Assembly (NCBI GenBank): GCA_016706685.1
Contig: JADJJE010000001.1
Span: 496,001 to 560,000, forward strand
Origin: Sandaracinaceae bacterium
Lineage (GTDB): Bacteria; Myxococcota_A; Polyangia; Polyangiales; Houyiibacteriaceae
Direction: 5' to 3'
Length of the DNA stretch: 64,000 nt
Below, in pieces: positions 8,174 to 17,200 of the stretch. The first letter of the stretch is position 1; each line of letters begins with the position of its first letter. The notes beneath the pieces are model-generated. The model was not told the DNA's origin and searched no databases. It worked only from the letters and a program-made list of their open reading frames with translations. The translations under genes and the position numbers were made by a program.

Positions 8174-8731
8174 CTATGGGCACGTGGTGGGCACGAGCCG
8201 CCGCACGAGCCCGCGCGCGACTGCCTCGCGCGGCTCGGCCAGCTGCAAGCTGACCCGGCTGGCCACCGAACGAGCCGCTGGGCTCCACGCGATCAACGGC
8301 AGGCCCGCAGTCACCGCGACCACCCCGCTCGAGTGCGCGCGAGCGGCGAAGTCGGTGCCCACCAAGACACGGAACGCGCCGTGGTCTTGCTTGGTCCACG
8401 CTCGCAGCTGGGCGTCGACAGCAGCCGCGTCGGGGCCCACGCGGCCACCTCGATAGGCGCGTGCGCCTGCGTCCAAGAAGGGCGTCGCGCGGCTGTCGGC
8501 GTCGGCCTCGAAGGGGCCCTCGGAGCGCCTCAGCACGTGCACCACCACGGGCCGCGAGGCCGCCACGAAGGCCGTGACGAGCGCGAGGGCAAAGCGCGTG
8601 GGGGCGAGGTCCCCGCGACGCACACCCAGCACCACCAGCGCGGGCGCGTCGAAGGCGATGGCGTCAGGGATCTCGGCCAGCGCGCAGGGCGCGTCGCCGC
8701 GGCGTGGGTCCCCGATCTCGTTCAGCCTCAC
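8174..8731 (-). CDS. hypothetical protein, last gene of the SDR-deoC operon
   Basis: A 185-residue soluble protein I do not recognise. I use the GTG at 8731 because it overlaps the TGA stop of the upstream thioredoxin-rhodanese gene as GTGA, the usual sign of translational coupling; a longer in-frame start at 8764 would sit inside that gene. Visible features are a hydrophobic core strand APALVVLGVRRGD, a helix ALALVTAFVAASRPVVVHVLR, and a segment HGAFRVLVGTDFAARAHSSG, suggesting an alpha/beta fold with a possible P-loop-free nucleotide site. It is convergent with the frameshifted gene ending at 8146. Confidence 0.6.
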   Translation of the reverse strand: MRLNEIGDPRRGDAPCALAEIPDAIAFDAPALVVLGVRRGDLAPTRFALALVTAFVAASRPVVVHVLRRSEGPFEADADSRATPFLDAGARAYRGGRVGPDAAAVDAQLRAWTKQDHGAFRVLVGTDFAARAHSSGVVAVTAGLPLIAWSPAARSVASRVSLQLAEPREAVARGLVRRLVPTTCP

Positions 8732-9369
8732 CCGCGCTCGACCTCGAGCCCGTCGGCCTCCCAATGGAGGAAGCCGCCAGACAAGTAGCCCACCTCGACG
8801 CCCTGTTGACCCAGCTCCTCGGCCAGGCGCTTGGCGTCGTCCTCGGTGCGCGAGTAGAGGACGCGCAAGCGGCCGTCGGTGGGCGCCAGCTCCGCGATGC
8901 GCGCGGCCACGGCGTCGACGGGCACGTTGACGGCGCCCGGGACGCGGAAGCGGCCGAAGCTGCGCTCGTCACGCACGTCCACCGGGACGACCTGGCCCTG
9001 CTTGATGAGCTGCGCCAACTCGGCGGGCTTGAGCGCGGTGGCGGCCTGCGGGAGGAACGGCGCCAGCATCTCCAGCAGCTGCGGCTTGGTGAGCACGCCC
9101 TGCTCGGCCGCCACCGGGCGCCCGCGCTGCATGACCACCAACATGGGGATGCTCTGCACGCGGAACATCTGCGCCACGCCCGGGCTGCGCTCGATGTCGA
9201 TCTTGACCACCTTCACCACGCCGGCGAGCTCGGCGGCCACGGCGGCCACGATGGGCGACAGCTGCTTGCACGGCTGGCACCAGTCCGCGTAGAGGTCGAT
9301 GAGGACGGGCAGCTCCGAGGCGAGCACTTCGCGCTCGAAGGTCGCGTCGGTGACGGCGAGAACGGTCAT
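8728..9369 (-). CDS. thioredoxin-rhodanese fusion protein
   Basis: 213 residues. Residues 1-105 are a thioredoxin domain with the redox motif WCQPCK (Cys31, Cys34) and a cis-Pro loop (SIPMLVV). Residues about 110-213 are a rhodanese domain (VVPVDVRDERSFGRFRVPGAVNVP and YLSGGFLHWEADGLEVERG). In the rhodanese active-site loop the expected Cys is Ser173 (VLYSRTEDDAK), so sulfur transfer by the usual persulfide is not expected; the domain may bind rather than catalyse. The protein has no signal peptide and is probably cytoplasmic. It follows deoC by 18 bp and overlaps the next gene by 4 bp. Confidence 0.88.
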   Translation of the reverse strand: MTVLAVTDATFEREVLASELPVLIDLYADWCQPCKQLSPIVAAVAAELAGVVKVVKIDIERSPGVAQMFRVQSIPMLVVMQRGRPVAAEQGVLTKPQLLEMLAPFLPQAATALKPAELAQLIKQGQVVPVDVRDERSFGRFRVPGAVNVPVDAVAARIAELAPTDGRLRVLYSRTEDDAKRLAEELGQQGVEVGYLSGGFLHWEADGLEVERG

Positions 9370-9387
9370 GGCGCGAGGTGTAGCACC

Positions 9388-10053
9388 TCAGTACGGGGCC
9401 TGCCCAGCCGCTCCGCTCACGATGGCGACGCCCGCGCTGGTGCCGAGCCGCGTGGCGCCCGCCTCGATCATGACGCGCGCCGCCGCCTCGTCGCGGATGC
9501 CCCCGGACGCCTTCACGCCGATCTGGCTGCAGACGGTCTCGCGCAGGAGCGCGACGGCCTCGCGCGTGGCCCCGCCCACCCCGAAGCCCGTGGAGGTCTT
9601 CACGAACTGCGCGCCCGCGGACTGGGCCAAGGCCGCGCCGACGCGAATTTGCTCGGGGGTCAGCGCTGCCGTCTCGAGGATGACCTTCACCACGCGCCCG
9701 TCGGCGGCCTGCACCACGGCGCCCAGGTCGAGGGCCACCGTGCGGTAGTGCCGGTCCTTGAGCGCGCCGAGGTGCACCACGACATCCAGCTCCGTGGCGC
9801 CGTCTCGCACTGCCTGCTGGGCCTCGGCCACCTTCGCCGCCGTGCTCACGCAGCCGAGCGGAAACCCCACCACGGTGGTGATGCCCGGACCGGCGTCTGC
9901 CAGCCGCTCGGCACAGAAGCGCACCCATGCCGACGTCACGCAGACCGTGGCGAAGCCGTGCTTGCGGGCCTCGTCACACAGGCGCGCGTGGTCCGACGAC
10001 GTGGCGTCGGCGCGCAGGAGGGTGTGGTCGATGAAGGAGGCGAGTTCGTGCAT
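9388..10053 (-). CDS. deoC: deoxyribose-phosphate aldolase
   Basis: 221 residues, starting MHELASFIDHTLLRADAT. The class I aldolase splits 2-deoxyribose-5-phosphate into glyceraldehyde-3-phosphate and acetaldehyde in nucleoside catabolism. Visible family motifs are the catalytic Asp region ELDVVVHLGALK, the VKVILETAAL strand, the Schiff-base lysine in FVKTSTGFG and the phosphate-binding VKASGGIRD and RLGTSAG loops. The TIM-barrel length is normal. I reject upstream starts (to 10146) because they add a low-complexity segment inside the previous gene. No other deo genes are nearby; it sits in an operon with an SDR enzyme and a redox protein. Confidence 0.93.
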   Translation of the reverse strand: MHELASFIDHTLLRADATSSDHARLCDEARKHGFATVCVTSAWVRFCAERLADAGPGITTVVGFPLGCVSTAAKVAEAQQAVRDGATELDVVVHLGALKDRHYRTVALDLGAVVQAADGRVVKVILETAALTPEQIRVGAALAQSAGAQFVKTSTGFGVGGATREAVALLRETVCSQIGVKASGGIRDEAAARVMIEAGATRLGTSAGVAIVSGAAGQAPY

Positions 10054-10084
10054 TGCGGTTCGTGGTGAGGAAGGGGCTGGCTGG

Positions 10085-10393
10085 CTAGAGGCCGCGGAGC
10101 TGGAGGGCTTGATCGCACGCCGCGAGGCTCTCGGCGCGCACGCCATCAGCGCCGTGGAGATCTGCCGAGAGGGCGCGGGCGAGCATGGCGAAAGGGACGC
10201 TCGCGCTGGCGCGACGGCCCAGACGCTCGATCAGGCCGAGCAACTCGCGCCGCACCGGCTCGCCGAGGGGATCGCCCGTGTGGCGGGCGCGCAACAGCGT
10301 GAGGACGCGCTCGGCATCGGGACGCTCCCGCGTGGGGACGTCGGCCAGCGCCGAGGCACCGCGCGCGGCGTAGTCGGCGAAGACCTCAGGCAC
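10085..10393 (-). CDS. small hypothetical protein between SDR and deoC
   Basis: 102 residues, mostly helical, beginning at a GTG (MPEVFADYAARGASALADVP). The start overlaps the last 8 bases of the SDR gene and its end lies 31 bp before the deoC start, so it fits the operon spacing. I do not recognise the family. Codon use looks like that of neighbours. The evidence is the open frame, position and direction only. Confidence 0.55.
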   Translation of the reverse strand: MPEVFADYAARGASALADVPTRERPDAERVLTLLRARHTGDPLGEPVRRELLGLIERLGRRASASVPFAMLARALSADLHGADGVRAESLAACDQALQLRGL

Positions 10394-11249
10394 GCTTCAC
10401 CGCCCCGTGGCGTCCCTCGATCAACGACTCGCTCAGCGCCCAGAGGCGCGCCGCAGCGAGCTCATCCAGCGCCACACGGGACGGCTGGGCGCGCTGCGAG
10501 CGCGAGAAGTAGCGCCCGCTCACGTCATCGAGCGAGGGGTGCGTGGCGGCATGCAGCGACGTGGCCGCGCCTTGCTCGGGCGTGAGCAGCACCAAGCGCG
10601 CCACCGTGTTGCTGAGGAAGCTGAGCACACCGCTGTCGCGCGCGATGTCGGTGGCCACCGAGCCCGGGTGCACCGCGTTCGAGCGCACGTGACGCTTCTC
10701 CACCCGCAGGCGCCGCGCCAGCTCGAGGCTGAACAGCAGGTTGGCGAGCTTGCTCTGATCGTACGCGCGCAGCCCCGAGTAACCCTTCTCCAGCATGACG
10801 TCATCCCAGCGGATGCCCTTGCAGTTAACGTGGCGACGCGAGGACACGTGCACGATGCGCGCAGGCAGCGCCGCTCGGTCTGCCATGTGGTCCAGCAGGT
10901 GCCGAGTGAATTCGAAGTGCGCCAGGTGGTTCACGGCGAACGTGTCCTCGAAGCCGTCTTGGCTGAGCGTTCGCTCGCTGTGCCACACCCCCGCGTTGTT
11001 CACGAGCACGGCGAGTGGCTCGAGCCGCTCGCGCACCTGGGCCGCGCACTCCCGCACCTCGGTCAGCGAGCTGAAGTCCGCGCGCAGCGCGATGGCACCC
11101 GCCCCCAGCGACGTGACGGCGCGCTCGAGGCGGGCAGGGTCGCGGCCGACGATGGCCACGCGCTCGAAGCCCCGGCGCAAGAGTCCGCGCGCCGTCTCGA
11201 GCCCGATGCCGCTGCTCCCGCCGGTGACCACTGCGTGCCGAACGTCCAT
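10386..11249 (-). CDS. short-chain dehydrogenase/reductase (retinol-dehydrogenase-like)
   Basis: 287 residues from the ATG at 11249 (MDVRHAVVTGGSSGIGLETA). Classical SDR features: the TGGSSGIG nucleotide-binding motif, the LVNNAGVW motif, the catalytic Ser in VHVSSRRH, and Tyr/Lys in AYDQSKLANLLF, followed by NAVHPGSVAT. This pattern matches the retinol-dehydrogenase/WW-oxidoreductase-like subgroup, which usually prefers NADP; the substrate is unknown. It is the first gene of a five-gene run with the small protein, deoC, thioredoxin-rhodanese and the hypothetical. A longer frame to 11312 lacks a better start. It is divergent from the small membrane protein at 11325. Confidence 0.9.
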   Translation of the reverse strand: MDVRHAVVTGGSSGIGLETARGLLRRGFERVAIVGRDPARLERAVTSLGAGAIALRADFSSLTEVRECAAQVRERLEPLAVLVNNAGVWHSERTLSQDGFEDTFAVNHLAHFEFTRHLLDHMADRAALPARIVHVSSRRHVNCKGIRWDDVMLEKGYSGLRAYDQSKLANLLFSLELARRLRVEKRHVRSNAVHPGSVATDIARDSGVLSFLSNTVARLVLLTPEQGAATSLHAATHPSLDDVSGRYFSRSQRAQPSRVALDELAAARLWALSESLIEGRHGAVKRA

Positions 11250-11324
11250 GGGCCGCGAGTGTACCTGGCACGAGAATCGCAAGCCATGGCGTCGCGCGAC
11301 CTTCGTCGCCAAGGAGCAAACACG

Positions 11325-11453
11325 ATGAGCAAGCTACTTCGAGGGGTCGCCGCAGGTTGGGGAGCGAAGCAGACCGGGTTCGGCTGCTTCGGAACGGTGA
11401 TCGTCTTCGCCATCCTGTGGGCCGTGCTCGGCAACTTTCAGATCTTCCAGTAG
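11325..11453 (+). CDS. 42-residue single-pass membrane protein coupled to YihY
   Basis: A small gene with a near-perfect ribosome site: AAGGAG at 11311-11316, 8 bp before the ATG at 11325. The product begins MSKLLRGVAAGWGAKQTG and ends with one membrane helix (CFGTVIVFAILWAVLGNF). Its TAG stop overlaps the GTG start of the YihY gene (TAGTG), so the two are probably translated together. I do not recognise the family. It could be a small partner or stability factor of the YihY protein, or mainly a translational leader for it. Confidence 0.7.
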   Translation: MSKLLRGVAAGWGAKQTGFGCFGTVIVFAILWAVLGNFQIFQ

Positions 11454-12328
11454 TGCCGACGCGCCTCCAACGCCTACAGCAGAGCCTCCCAGCGGCGCTG
11501 GTGAACCGCTTCATCGAGATCGACCTGATGACCCAGGCTGCGGCGCTGGCCTTCTATGCGGTGCTCTCGATGGCGCCGCTGCTCGTGCTGCTGCTCTGGC
11601 TGACCGCCTCGCTGTATCCGAGCGCGCAGAGTGAACTGATCGGTCAGATTGGTCAGCTGGCCGGCCGCGAAGCCGAGGCCATCGCCGCGACCATGATCGA
11701 CAACGCCCGCGCACGCCCGAGTGTGGGCACCGTGGCTGGAGTCTGGGGAACGCTGCTGCTCTTCATCGGCGCCACGGCGGTGTTCGCCCAGCTCCAGGGT
11801 GCGCTCAACTTGATCTTCCACACCGCGGCGCGACGCCCGGACACCTTCACGGCGTGGCTGCGCAAGCGCGTGTTCTCGTTCGGAGTGATCTTCGCGCTGG
11901 GGTTCCTGCTGATCGTGTCCATGTCGCTGGCCACGGCGCTGCAAGTCGTGTTCGCCAACGTGCCCTCCATGCTGCCCCTGGTCGGGACCGTTGCCAGCTT
12001 CGTCATCTACGTGGTCACGTTCGGCTTCCTCTACCACTTCCTGCCCGACCGCCCCGTCCACTGGCGACAGGCGTTCCTCGGCGGCCTGAACACGGCGCTG
12101 CTGTTCACGGGTGGGCGCTACCTCATCGGGCTGTACATCGCGAGGACCGATCCCGGCGGGGCGTACGGCGCGACGGGCGCCCTGGTGATCCTGCTCGTGT
12201 GGATCTACTACGCCTCGGTCGTGTTCTTCATCGGCGCGCTGTTGACGGCCGTGATCGATGAGCGGGCGACCCGCGCTGCGGCAGAGTCAGTCGCCGCCCC
12301 GCCGACTGGTCAGGAAGGCAGCCCATAG
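11453..12328 (+). CDS. YihY/BrkB (virulence factor BrkB) family membrane protein
   Basis: 291 residues from a GTG at 11453, which shares one base with the stop of the preceding small gene. It begins with a short amphipathic segment and the family signature NRFIEIDLMTQAAALAFYAV, then helices LAPLLVLLLWLTASLY-like, FALGFLLIVSMSLATAL and ALVILLVWIYYASVVFFIGA, ending in a short cytosolic tail. The family has about six membrane helices; suggested roles in the literature include transport or envelope integrity, none firm. The last 42 bp overlap the convergent gene 12287-12715. Confidence 0.88.
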   Translation: MPTRLQRLQQSLPAALVNRFIEIDLMTQAAALAFYAVLSMAPLLVLLLWLTASLYPSAQSELIGQIGQLAGREAEAIAATMIDNARARPSVGTVAGVWGTLLLFIGATAVFAQLQGALNLIFHTAARRPDTFTAWLRKRVFSFGVIFALGFLLIVSMSLATALQVVFANVPSMLPLVGTVASFVIYVVTFGFLYHFLPDRPVHWRQAFLGGLNTALLFTGGRYLIGLYIARTDPGGAYGATGALVILLVWIYYASVVFFIGALLTAVIDERATRAAAESVAAPPTGQEGSP

Positions 12329-12715
12329 CGTGCCTGCGGCGCTCAGCAGCGCCAACAGCGTGGGAGCCACGAAGAAGTAGCGAAGGCAGATCAGGAACAC
12401 GAAGCCGAGCGCCACGCCATGCGCGAGGGCCATGCGGGTGGCCGTGCGCGGGTGCTCGCCGGAAACGCCCGCGAGTTCGAGGGAGAGCGCACTGCCAAAG
12501 AGCAAGTACACCACGAACAGCGCGCCGTAGCCGACGTGGAAGTCCATCATGGTGCGCTGGACACCGAGCCTCTCGACGGGCGCCGACTCCATCCCGAAGA
12601 CCACGAGGTCCATGACGAAGCCGTGGCCGGAGTCGGAGAGCATGCCGAGCCCGTGCGTGAGCGCGAAGAGGAACAGCAGGAGTGCCACCACGCGGTGGAG
12701 AAGCTTGGGGTTCAT
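12287..12715 (-). CDS. small four-helix membrane protein
   Basis: 142 residues with about four hydrophobic segments: LHRVVALLLFLFALTHGLG, GYGALFVVYLLFGSALSLE, MALAHGVALGFVFLICLRY and LLALLSAAGTLWAAFL. It resembles the LIC_13387-type hypothetical membrane proteins in layout, but I do not assign a family. The C-terminus overlaps the end of the convergent YihY gene by 42 bp. It lies 10 bp after the AtpZ/AtpI-like gene on the same strand, so they are likely one transcript. Confidence 0.65.
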   Translation of the reverse strand: MNPKLLHRVVALLLFLFALTHGLGMLSDSGHGFVMDLVVFGMESAPVERLGVQRTMMDFHVGYGALFVVYLLFGSALSLELAGVSGEHPRTATRMALAHGVALGFVFLICLRYFFVAPTLLALLSAAGTLWAAFLTSRRGGD

Positions 12716-12725
12716 GGCGGGTTGC

Positions 12726-13046
12726 TCACTCCGGCAAGCTGGCGGCTGCGCGGCGACCCGCGTAGGCCCAGTAGGCCGCGTTGACCGAGCCTATCGCGAG
12801 CGCCGCCACGGGCAGCGCGAACATCCAGGAGAAGCTAGCCGGATGGTGAGCATCCAGCCAGTGCCCGAGCGTGGCCGCGAGCAGCATGGGCAGCACGATG
12901 GTCCAGCCGACGAGGCCCATGGGCACGAAGCCCAATCGGCCGGCGGGGATGCGCTGGCGCGCCTTCCACTTGCGGGCGATCTCGGCCGTGGCCTTTTCGG
13001 CAACGGCGCGCGTCTCCTCGGTGTCCGGAGGTGGTTCGATGTTCAT
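12726..13046 (-). CDS. AtpZ/AtpI-like small membrane protein
   Basis: 106 residues starting MNIEPPPDTEETRAVAEKAT. A charged N-terminus with KWKARQRIPAGRLGFVPMGLVGW is followed by two membrane helices (TIVLPMLLAATLGHWLDAHH and MFALPVAALAIGSVNAAYWA). This two-helix layout is that of the AtpZ/AtpI family found with N-type and other F-ATPases, where the proteins aid c-ring assembly or Mg2+ supply. No ATP synthase gene is near, so the role here is uncertain. A longer frame to 13163 begins in unlikely coding sequence and is rejected. Confidence 0.6.
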   Translation of the reverse strand: MNIEPPPDTEETRAVAEKATAEIARKWKARQRIPAGRLGFVPMGLVGWTIVLPMLLAATLGHWLDAHHPASFSWMFALPVAALAIGSVNAAYWAYAGRRAAASLPE

Positions 13047-13222
13047 GACCTCGTGACGTGCAAGATGGAGCCCACCCACGTCACCGAGTGCGCCCGGGTG
13101 CGCTGTAACCCTCCTGATCCGGCTCCGGTGATGTGACTCCATCAATCTGACCGGCCGCCCCACCAGCCCGATGGGGTGCCGGGGGGCTTGCCGCCGCTGC
13201 GCGGAGCGGGCATCACAGCGCG

Positions 13223-14215
13223 GTGACCGACACCATCGAAGGCAAAGTCCTCATCACCGGCGCGAGCGGCTTCATCGGCAGCTGGCTGCGCGACACACTG
13301 CTCGAGCGGGGCTCCGACGTCCTGGCCATCCGGCGACCGGGTTCGCCTGCGGCACGGACGGGACGGAGCGTGGAGGCGAACTACGACGACCTCGCCGGGC
13401 TGAAGCGCATCATGGCGAGCGAGCGCCCTGACTACGTGCTGCACGTGGCCGGCGCCACCAAGGGCCGCACCTACGCCGACTTCGAGCGCGGCAACGTGAT
13501 GCCCACGGAGAACCTGTTGCGCGCGGCCGAGGCGGAGCACAAGGGGCTGAAGCGCTTCGTGCACGTGTCATCTCTCGCGGCCTATGGCCCCAGCCGCCCG
13601 GGGCAGCCGCTGCGCGAGACCGACCCGCGCCGCCCGGTCGAGTTCTATGGCGAGAGCAAGCTCGCGTCGGAGCGCGTGGTGGAGCGCGCCCAGGTGCCCT
13701 ACACCATCATCCGCCCGAGCGGCGTCTACGGGCCACGTGACGTGGACATGCTCGAGCTGTTCAAGCTGGCGCGCGGCCGCGTGAACCTGTTCTTCGGGAA
13801 CCGCAAGAGCTGGGGGAGCTTCGTCTACGTGGACGACGTGGTATCGGCCATCCTGCGTGCGGGCGCGGCGACGGCGGCGGAGGGGCGCGGCTACTTCCTG
13901 GCCGACGGCGAGCCCATCACGTGGGAGACGCTCCAGGCCGACATCATGGCGGTGGTCGGGAAGCGCGCGCTGACGGTCTCGCTCCCGAAGCAGATGCCCT
14001 TCGTGGCCGGGGCGCTGGGTGAGCTCGCCACTCGCTTCGACGGAGAGCCACGGTTGATGAACCGCCAGAAGGCCATCATGGGCGCGCAGGATGCCTGGAC
14101 CTGCCACGCCGACGCCGCCGCCAGCGACTTCGGGTTCGCCGCCACGCTGCCACGGCGCGAGGCGCTGGCCCGCACACACGCGTGGTACGAAGCCAACGGC
14201 TGGTACCGTCGCTGA
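13223..14215 (+). CDS. NAD-dependent epimerase/dehydratase (extended SDR)
   Basis: 330 residues from a GTG at 13223. The N-terminus has the Rossmann motif VLITGASGFIGSWL; YVLHVAGATKG, VHVSSLAAYGPSRP and the catalytic YGESKLASE (Tyr and Lys) follow, then RPSGVYGPRD. These define the extended SDR family of nucleotide-sugar or sterol epimerases/reductases. The substrate cannot be told from the sequence; the C-terminal part is shorter than in 3-beta-hydroxysteroid dehydrogenases. It stands alone, 75 bp before the giant TPR gene. Confidence 0.87.
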   Translation: MTDTIEGKVLITGASGFIGSWLRDTLLERGSDVLAIRRPGSPAARTGRSVEANYDDLAGLKRIMASERPDYVLHVAGATKGRTYADFERGNVMPTENLLRAAEAEHKGLKRFVHVSSLAAYGPSRPGQPLRETDPRRPVEFYGESKLASERVVERAQVPYTIIRPSGVYGPRDVDMLELFKLARGRVNLFFGNRKSWGSFVYVDDVVSAILRAGAATAAEGRGYFLADGEPITWETLQADIMAVVGKRALTVSLPKQMPFVAGALGELATRFDGEPRLMNRQKAIMGAQDAWTCHADAAASDFGFAATLPRREALARTHAWYEANGWYRR

Positions 14216-14290
14216 GGCCCGTTCGATGCCCCTCCCGGGCACAGGCAGAAAGCCGTCGCGCCGAGTGTGACTGTGATAACTTCCGCGCCC

Positions 14291-17200
14291 ATGGATTCAC
14301 CGTCGGCGCTGGTGCCGGGACCGATCGCGAGGACCCTGCTCGAGCTCGCTGAGCGCGGGGCGAGCGGCGAGATCGCCATCGGCGGCCGCAAGCTGGTGCT
14401 GCACGAGGGGCAGGTCATCGGCGTGCTGCCCGCGCCCGGTGACGAGCCGCTGGACAGTTTCCTGGTGAAGGCCGGGCGCCTGGACGACGCCGCCGCGCGC
14501 GCGGCGCGAGCCAAGTCCGAGATGTCGGGGAACCCGCTGATACGCGAGCTGGAGACCGTGCTCACGCCCGCGCAGCTCACGCAGGGGCTGCGCGCGCTGT
14601 GGCTGGATCGGCTGGTCTTCGGCCTCCAAACCGACGTGGACGCTGGGCAGGGGCTCAACGACTTCGAGCCTGCGGCGGCGCTGAGCGCACGCGCCGGCGA
14701 GCACCGCACCCCGCTGCTGGAGCTGCTCCTGGACGCCCTCGCCCGGAGAGCCGGTGAGCGCGACGCTGGATTGGTGGGCTCGCAGGCGAGCAAGCTGTTG
14801 ATCTGGCAGGACAGCGCTCATCGTGCGGCGGCGGAGGCCTGGGCCGAGCTGCCGGCGCTGGACCCGCCCCGCGTGGCGCGCTTGCTCGCCACCTCGCCCG
14901 CTGCCGCGTCCCGCATCGCCGCCCTGCTGCGTGCCGGGTTGGTGTTCCTCAGCGCTCGGGTGGACTCGCCTCCGCCGCCCCCGCCGCGGCCCACCACCAT
15001 TGCGCCTCCGCCGGCGGGGCCCACCGAGGCGGCCATCGCGCCAGCCGTCATCATCGAGAGCATCCCCTCCGCCAAGCTCCCCGCGCGGCCCGCCTCGGTG
15101 CCGCCCCCGCGCTTGTCGGAGTTCGGGCACAAGCTCACGCCCCTGCCGCCCATCTTGATGCGCCTCGATGACCCGCTCGATCCGCTCGAGAAGCGCATCG
15201 CCAACCTCGAGGCCAGCAGCGCCCCGCCACGCGAGCGCGCCACCGCGTGGCTCGAGTTCGGGCGCGCCTGGCAGCGTCACCATCGCTCGCTCGAGGAAGC
15301 CTGTCGCGCGTTCCGCGAGGCCGCCGCAGCAGACCCAACGTACTACGACGCCCTCGACGCAGCGGCCACGATGTGCACCGCCATGGGACGCGTGGAGCTC
15401 GGCAACGCGTACGCGCGCGCGGCGGCGGCGGCCGCGGGGCAGCCGGGTGAGCGCGCGCGCAGCCTCAAGCTCATCGCGCGCAACGCGCGGCGCTTCGGCG
15501 CCATCGACGAAGCCGAGGCCACGCTGGTGCAGGCTCTCGAGGCGGACCCGAGCGACGGAGACGCATTCGAAGAGCTGGCTCGCGTTCGCCACCAGCGGGG
15601 CGACATCGTCGCTGCCGCGGCCGCCGCCGAAGCGGGCGCGGGTGCGGTGCGACGCCCGGAGCGTGCCCGCGCGCTGTTGGGCTTCGCGCGGGCCCTCGAA
15701 GACACCCCCGAGCGCACGAGCGCCTATGCCCGGGCCCTGTGCGAGGGCGGGTTCGGTGAGGCGGCGCTCAGCGAGCTGCGGCTGGCCGCGGCCGCCGCGG
15801 GAGCGCCGGACGTGCGCCGCCGCTTCTTGCTCGAGGCGGCGGAGATGGCCGAGACGGCCGAGCGTCCCGACCTCTCGCACGACTTCCTGATCGAGGCGTT
15901 CGTCGCCGAGCCTCAGCTGGAGGTCCTGCACGACCCACTGGTCGCCGACGCGCGCTCAGCGCAGTCGGACGCGCAGCTGGCCGTGGTGTTGGAGGCCGTG
16001 GCTGCCGCGAGCACGGGCGCGGCTCGAGCCCGCTGGCTGCGCGAGGCCGCCGAAGCCCACGTGCGCGCCGCGCCTCATGAGCCCCACGACACCTGGGCGG
16101 CTGAACTCTTGGTGCGGGCGCTGGCTGTGGATCCCGCTTCGCCCGAGACGCTCTCGGCGCTGCAAGCCGAGGCCGGGCGCGCTGGGCACGCTTCGCTGCT
16201 GCTCGACGGCCTCGAGCGGGCCGGCAAGGCAGGGCAGACGGCCGGCGAAAGCCGGGATGATGACGGCGCCCGCGCCGCCCGCGCCGAACTGTTGGACCGC
16301 GCCACTCGGCTCGCGGAGGAGTCGGGGCAGCTGGAGCGCGCGGCCAGTTGCCGTGAGCAGGCCCTAGCCCTCCGCGGTCGCAGCAGCGCCGACGCGGATC
16401 TGGCTCGCCTGCGCGCGCTGGCCACCAAGCGGGGTGCGTTGCTGGATCTCGCCCGCCGCGACCTCGAAGCGGCACCCGAAGCGGAGCGCGGGGCGCTCGC
16501 CATGCGGCTGGGGCTCTTGCTGCGCGACGTCCCGAGCGGTCGCGCAGAGGCCACGCGCTGCCTCCGCACCGTGCTCCTGGGTCCGGCAGCGCATCACGCT
16601 GCGGCCTTCGGCGCACTGGTCCGGGTGCTGCGCGTAGCCGGGCTCGACGCGGAGTGCGTGGAGCTCCTGCTGCGCGCTCCCGTCCACCTGAGCGGGACCG
16701 CCGCCGCCGAGGCGCTCTGTGACGCGGCGGGCATGCTGGCCCTCGCCGGAGACCCACTCGGGTGCGCGAGCGCCGCGCTGCGGGCGCTCGAGCTGGACCC
16801 GAGCTCGCGCGTGGCGTCAGCGCGCCTGGACCTCGCCGCACGGCAAGTGGGCGATCCGGATCTGCGTCAGCGGGCGCTGCGTTCCCGCTTGGCTCAGGCC
16901 CCCGAGGCCTCCGAAGCGGCTCGCCTGCAGGGTCAGATTGCGCTCGTGGCCGACGCCGCCGGGGCCCCCGACATCGCACTCCAGGCCGCACGCGACGCGC
17001 TGGCGCTCGATCCTCGCTGCGCCGACGCGCTGGCCCTGCTGGTGCGCTACTTCGACGCCCTGCCCGACCGCGAGGCGCTCGAGTGGGTGGCGCCGGCGCG
17101 TGCCGTGCTGGGCGACACACCCGCGCTCCTCGAGACCTGCCTGGCGCTGGCCGACCGGGCGCGCGACGAAGAGTTGGCTCGTGCCCTGCTGGACGCGCAC

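Noticed and set aside
14215..14266. Short GC hairpin after the epimerase gene as terminator
   Set aside because: Only five base pairs and no U-run.
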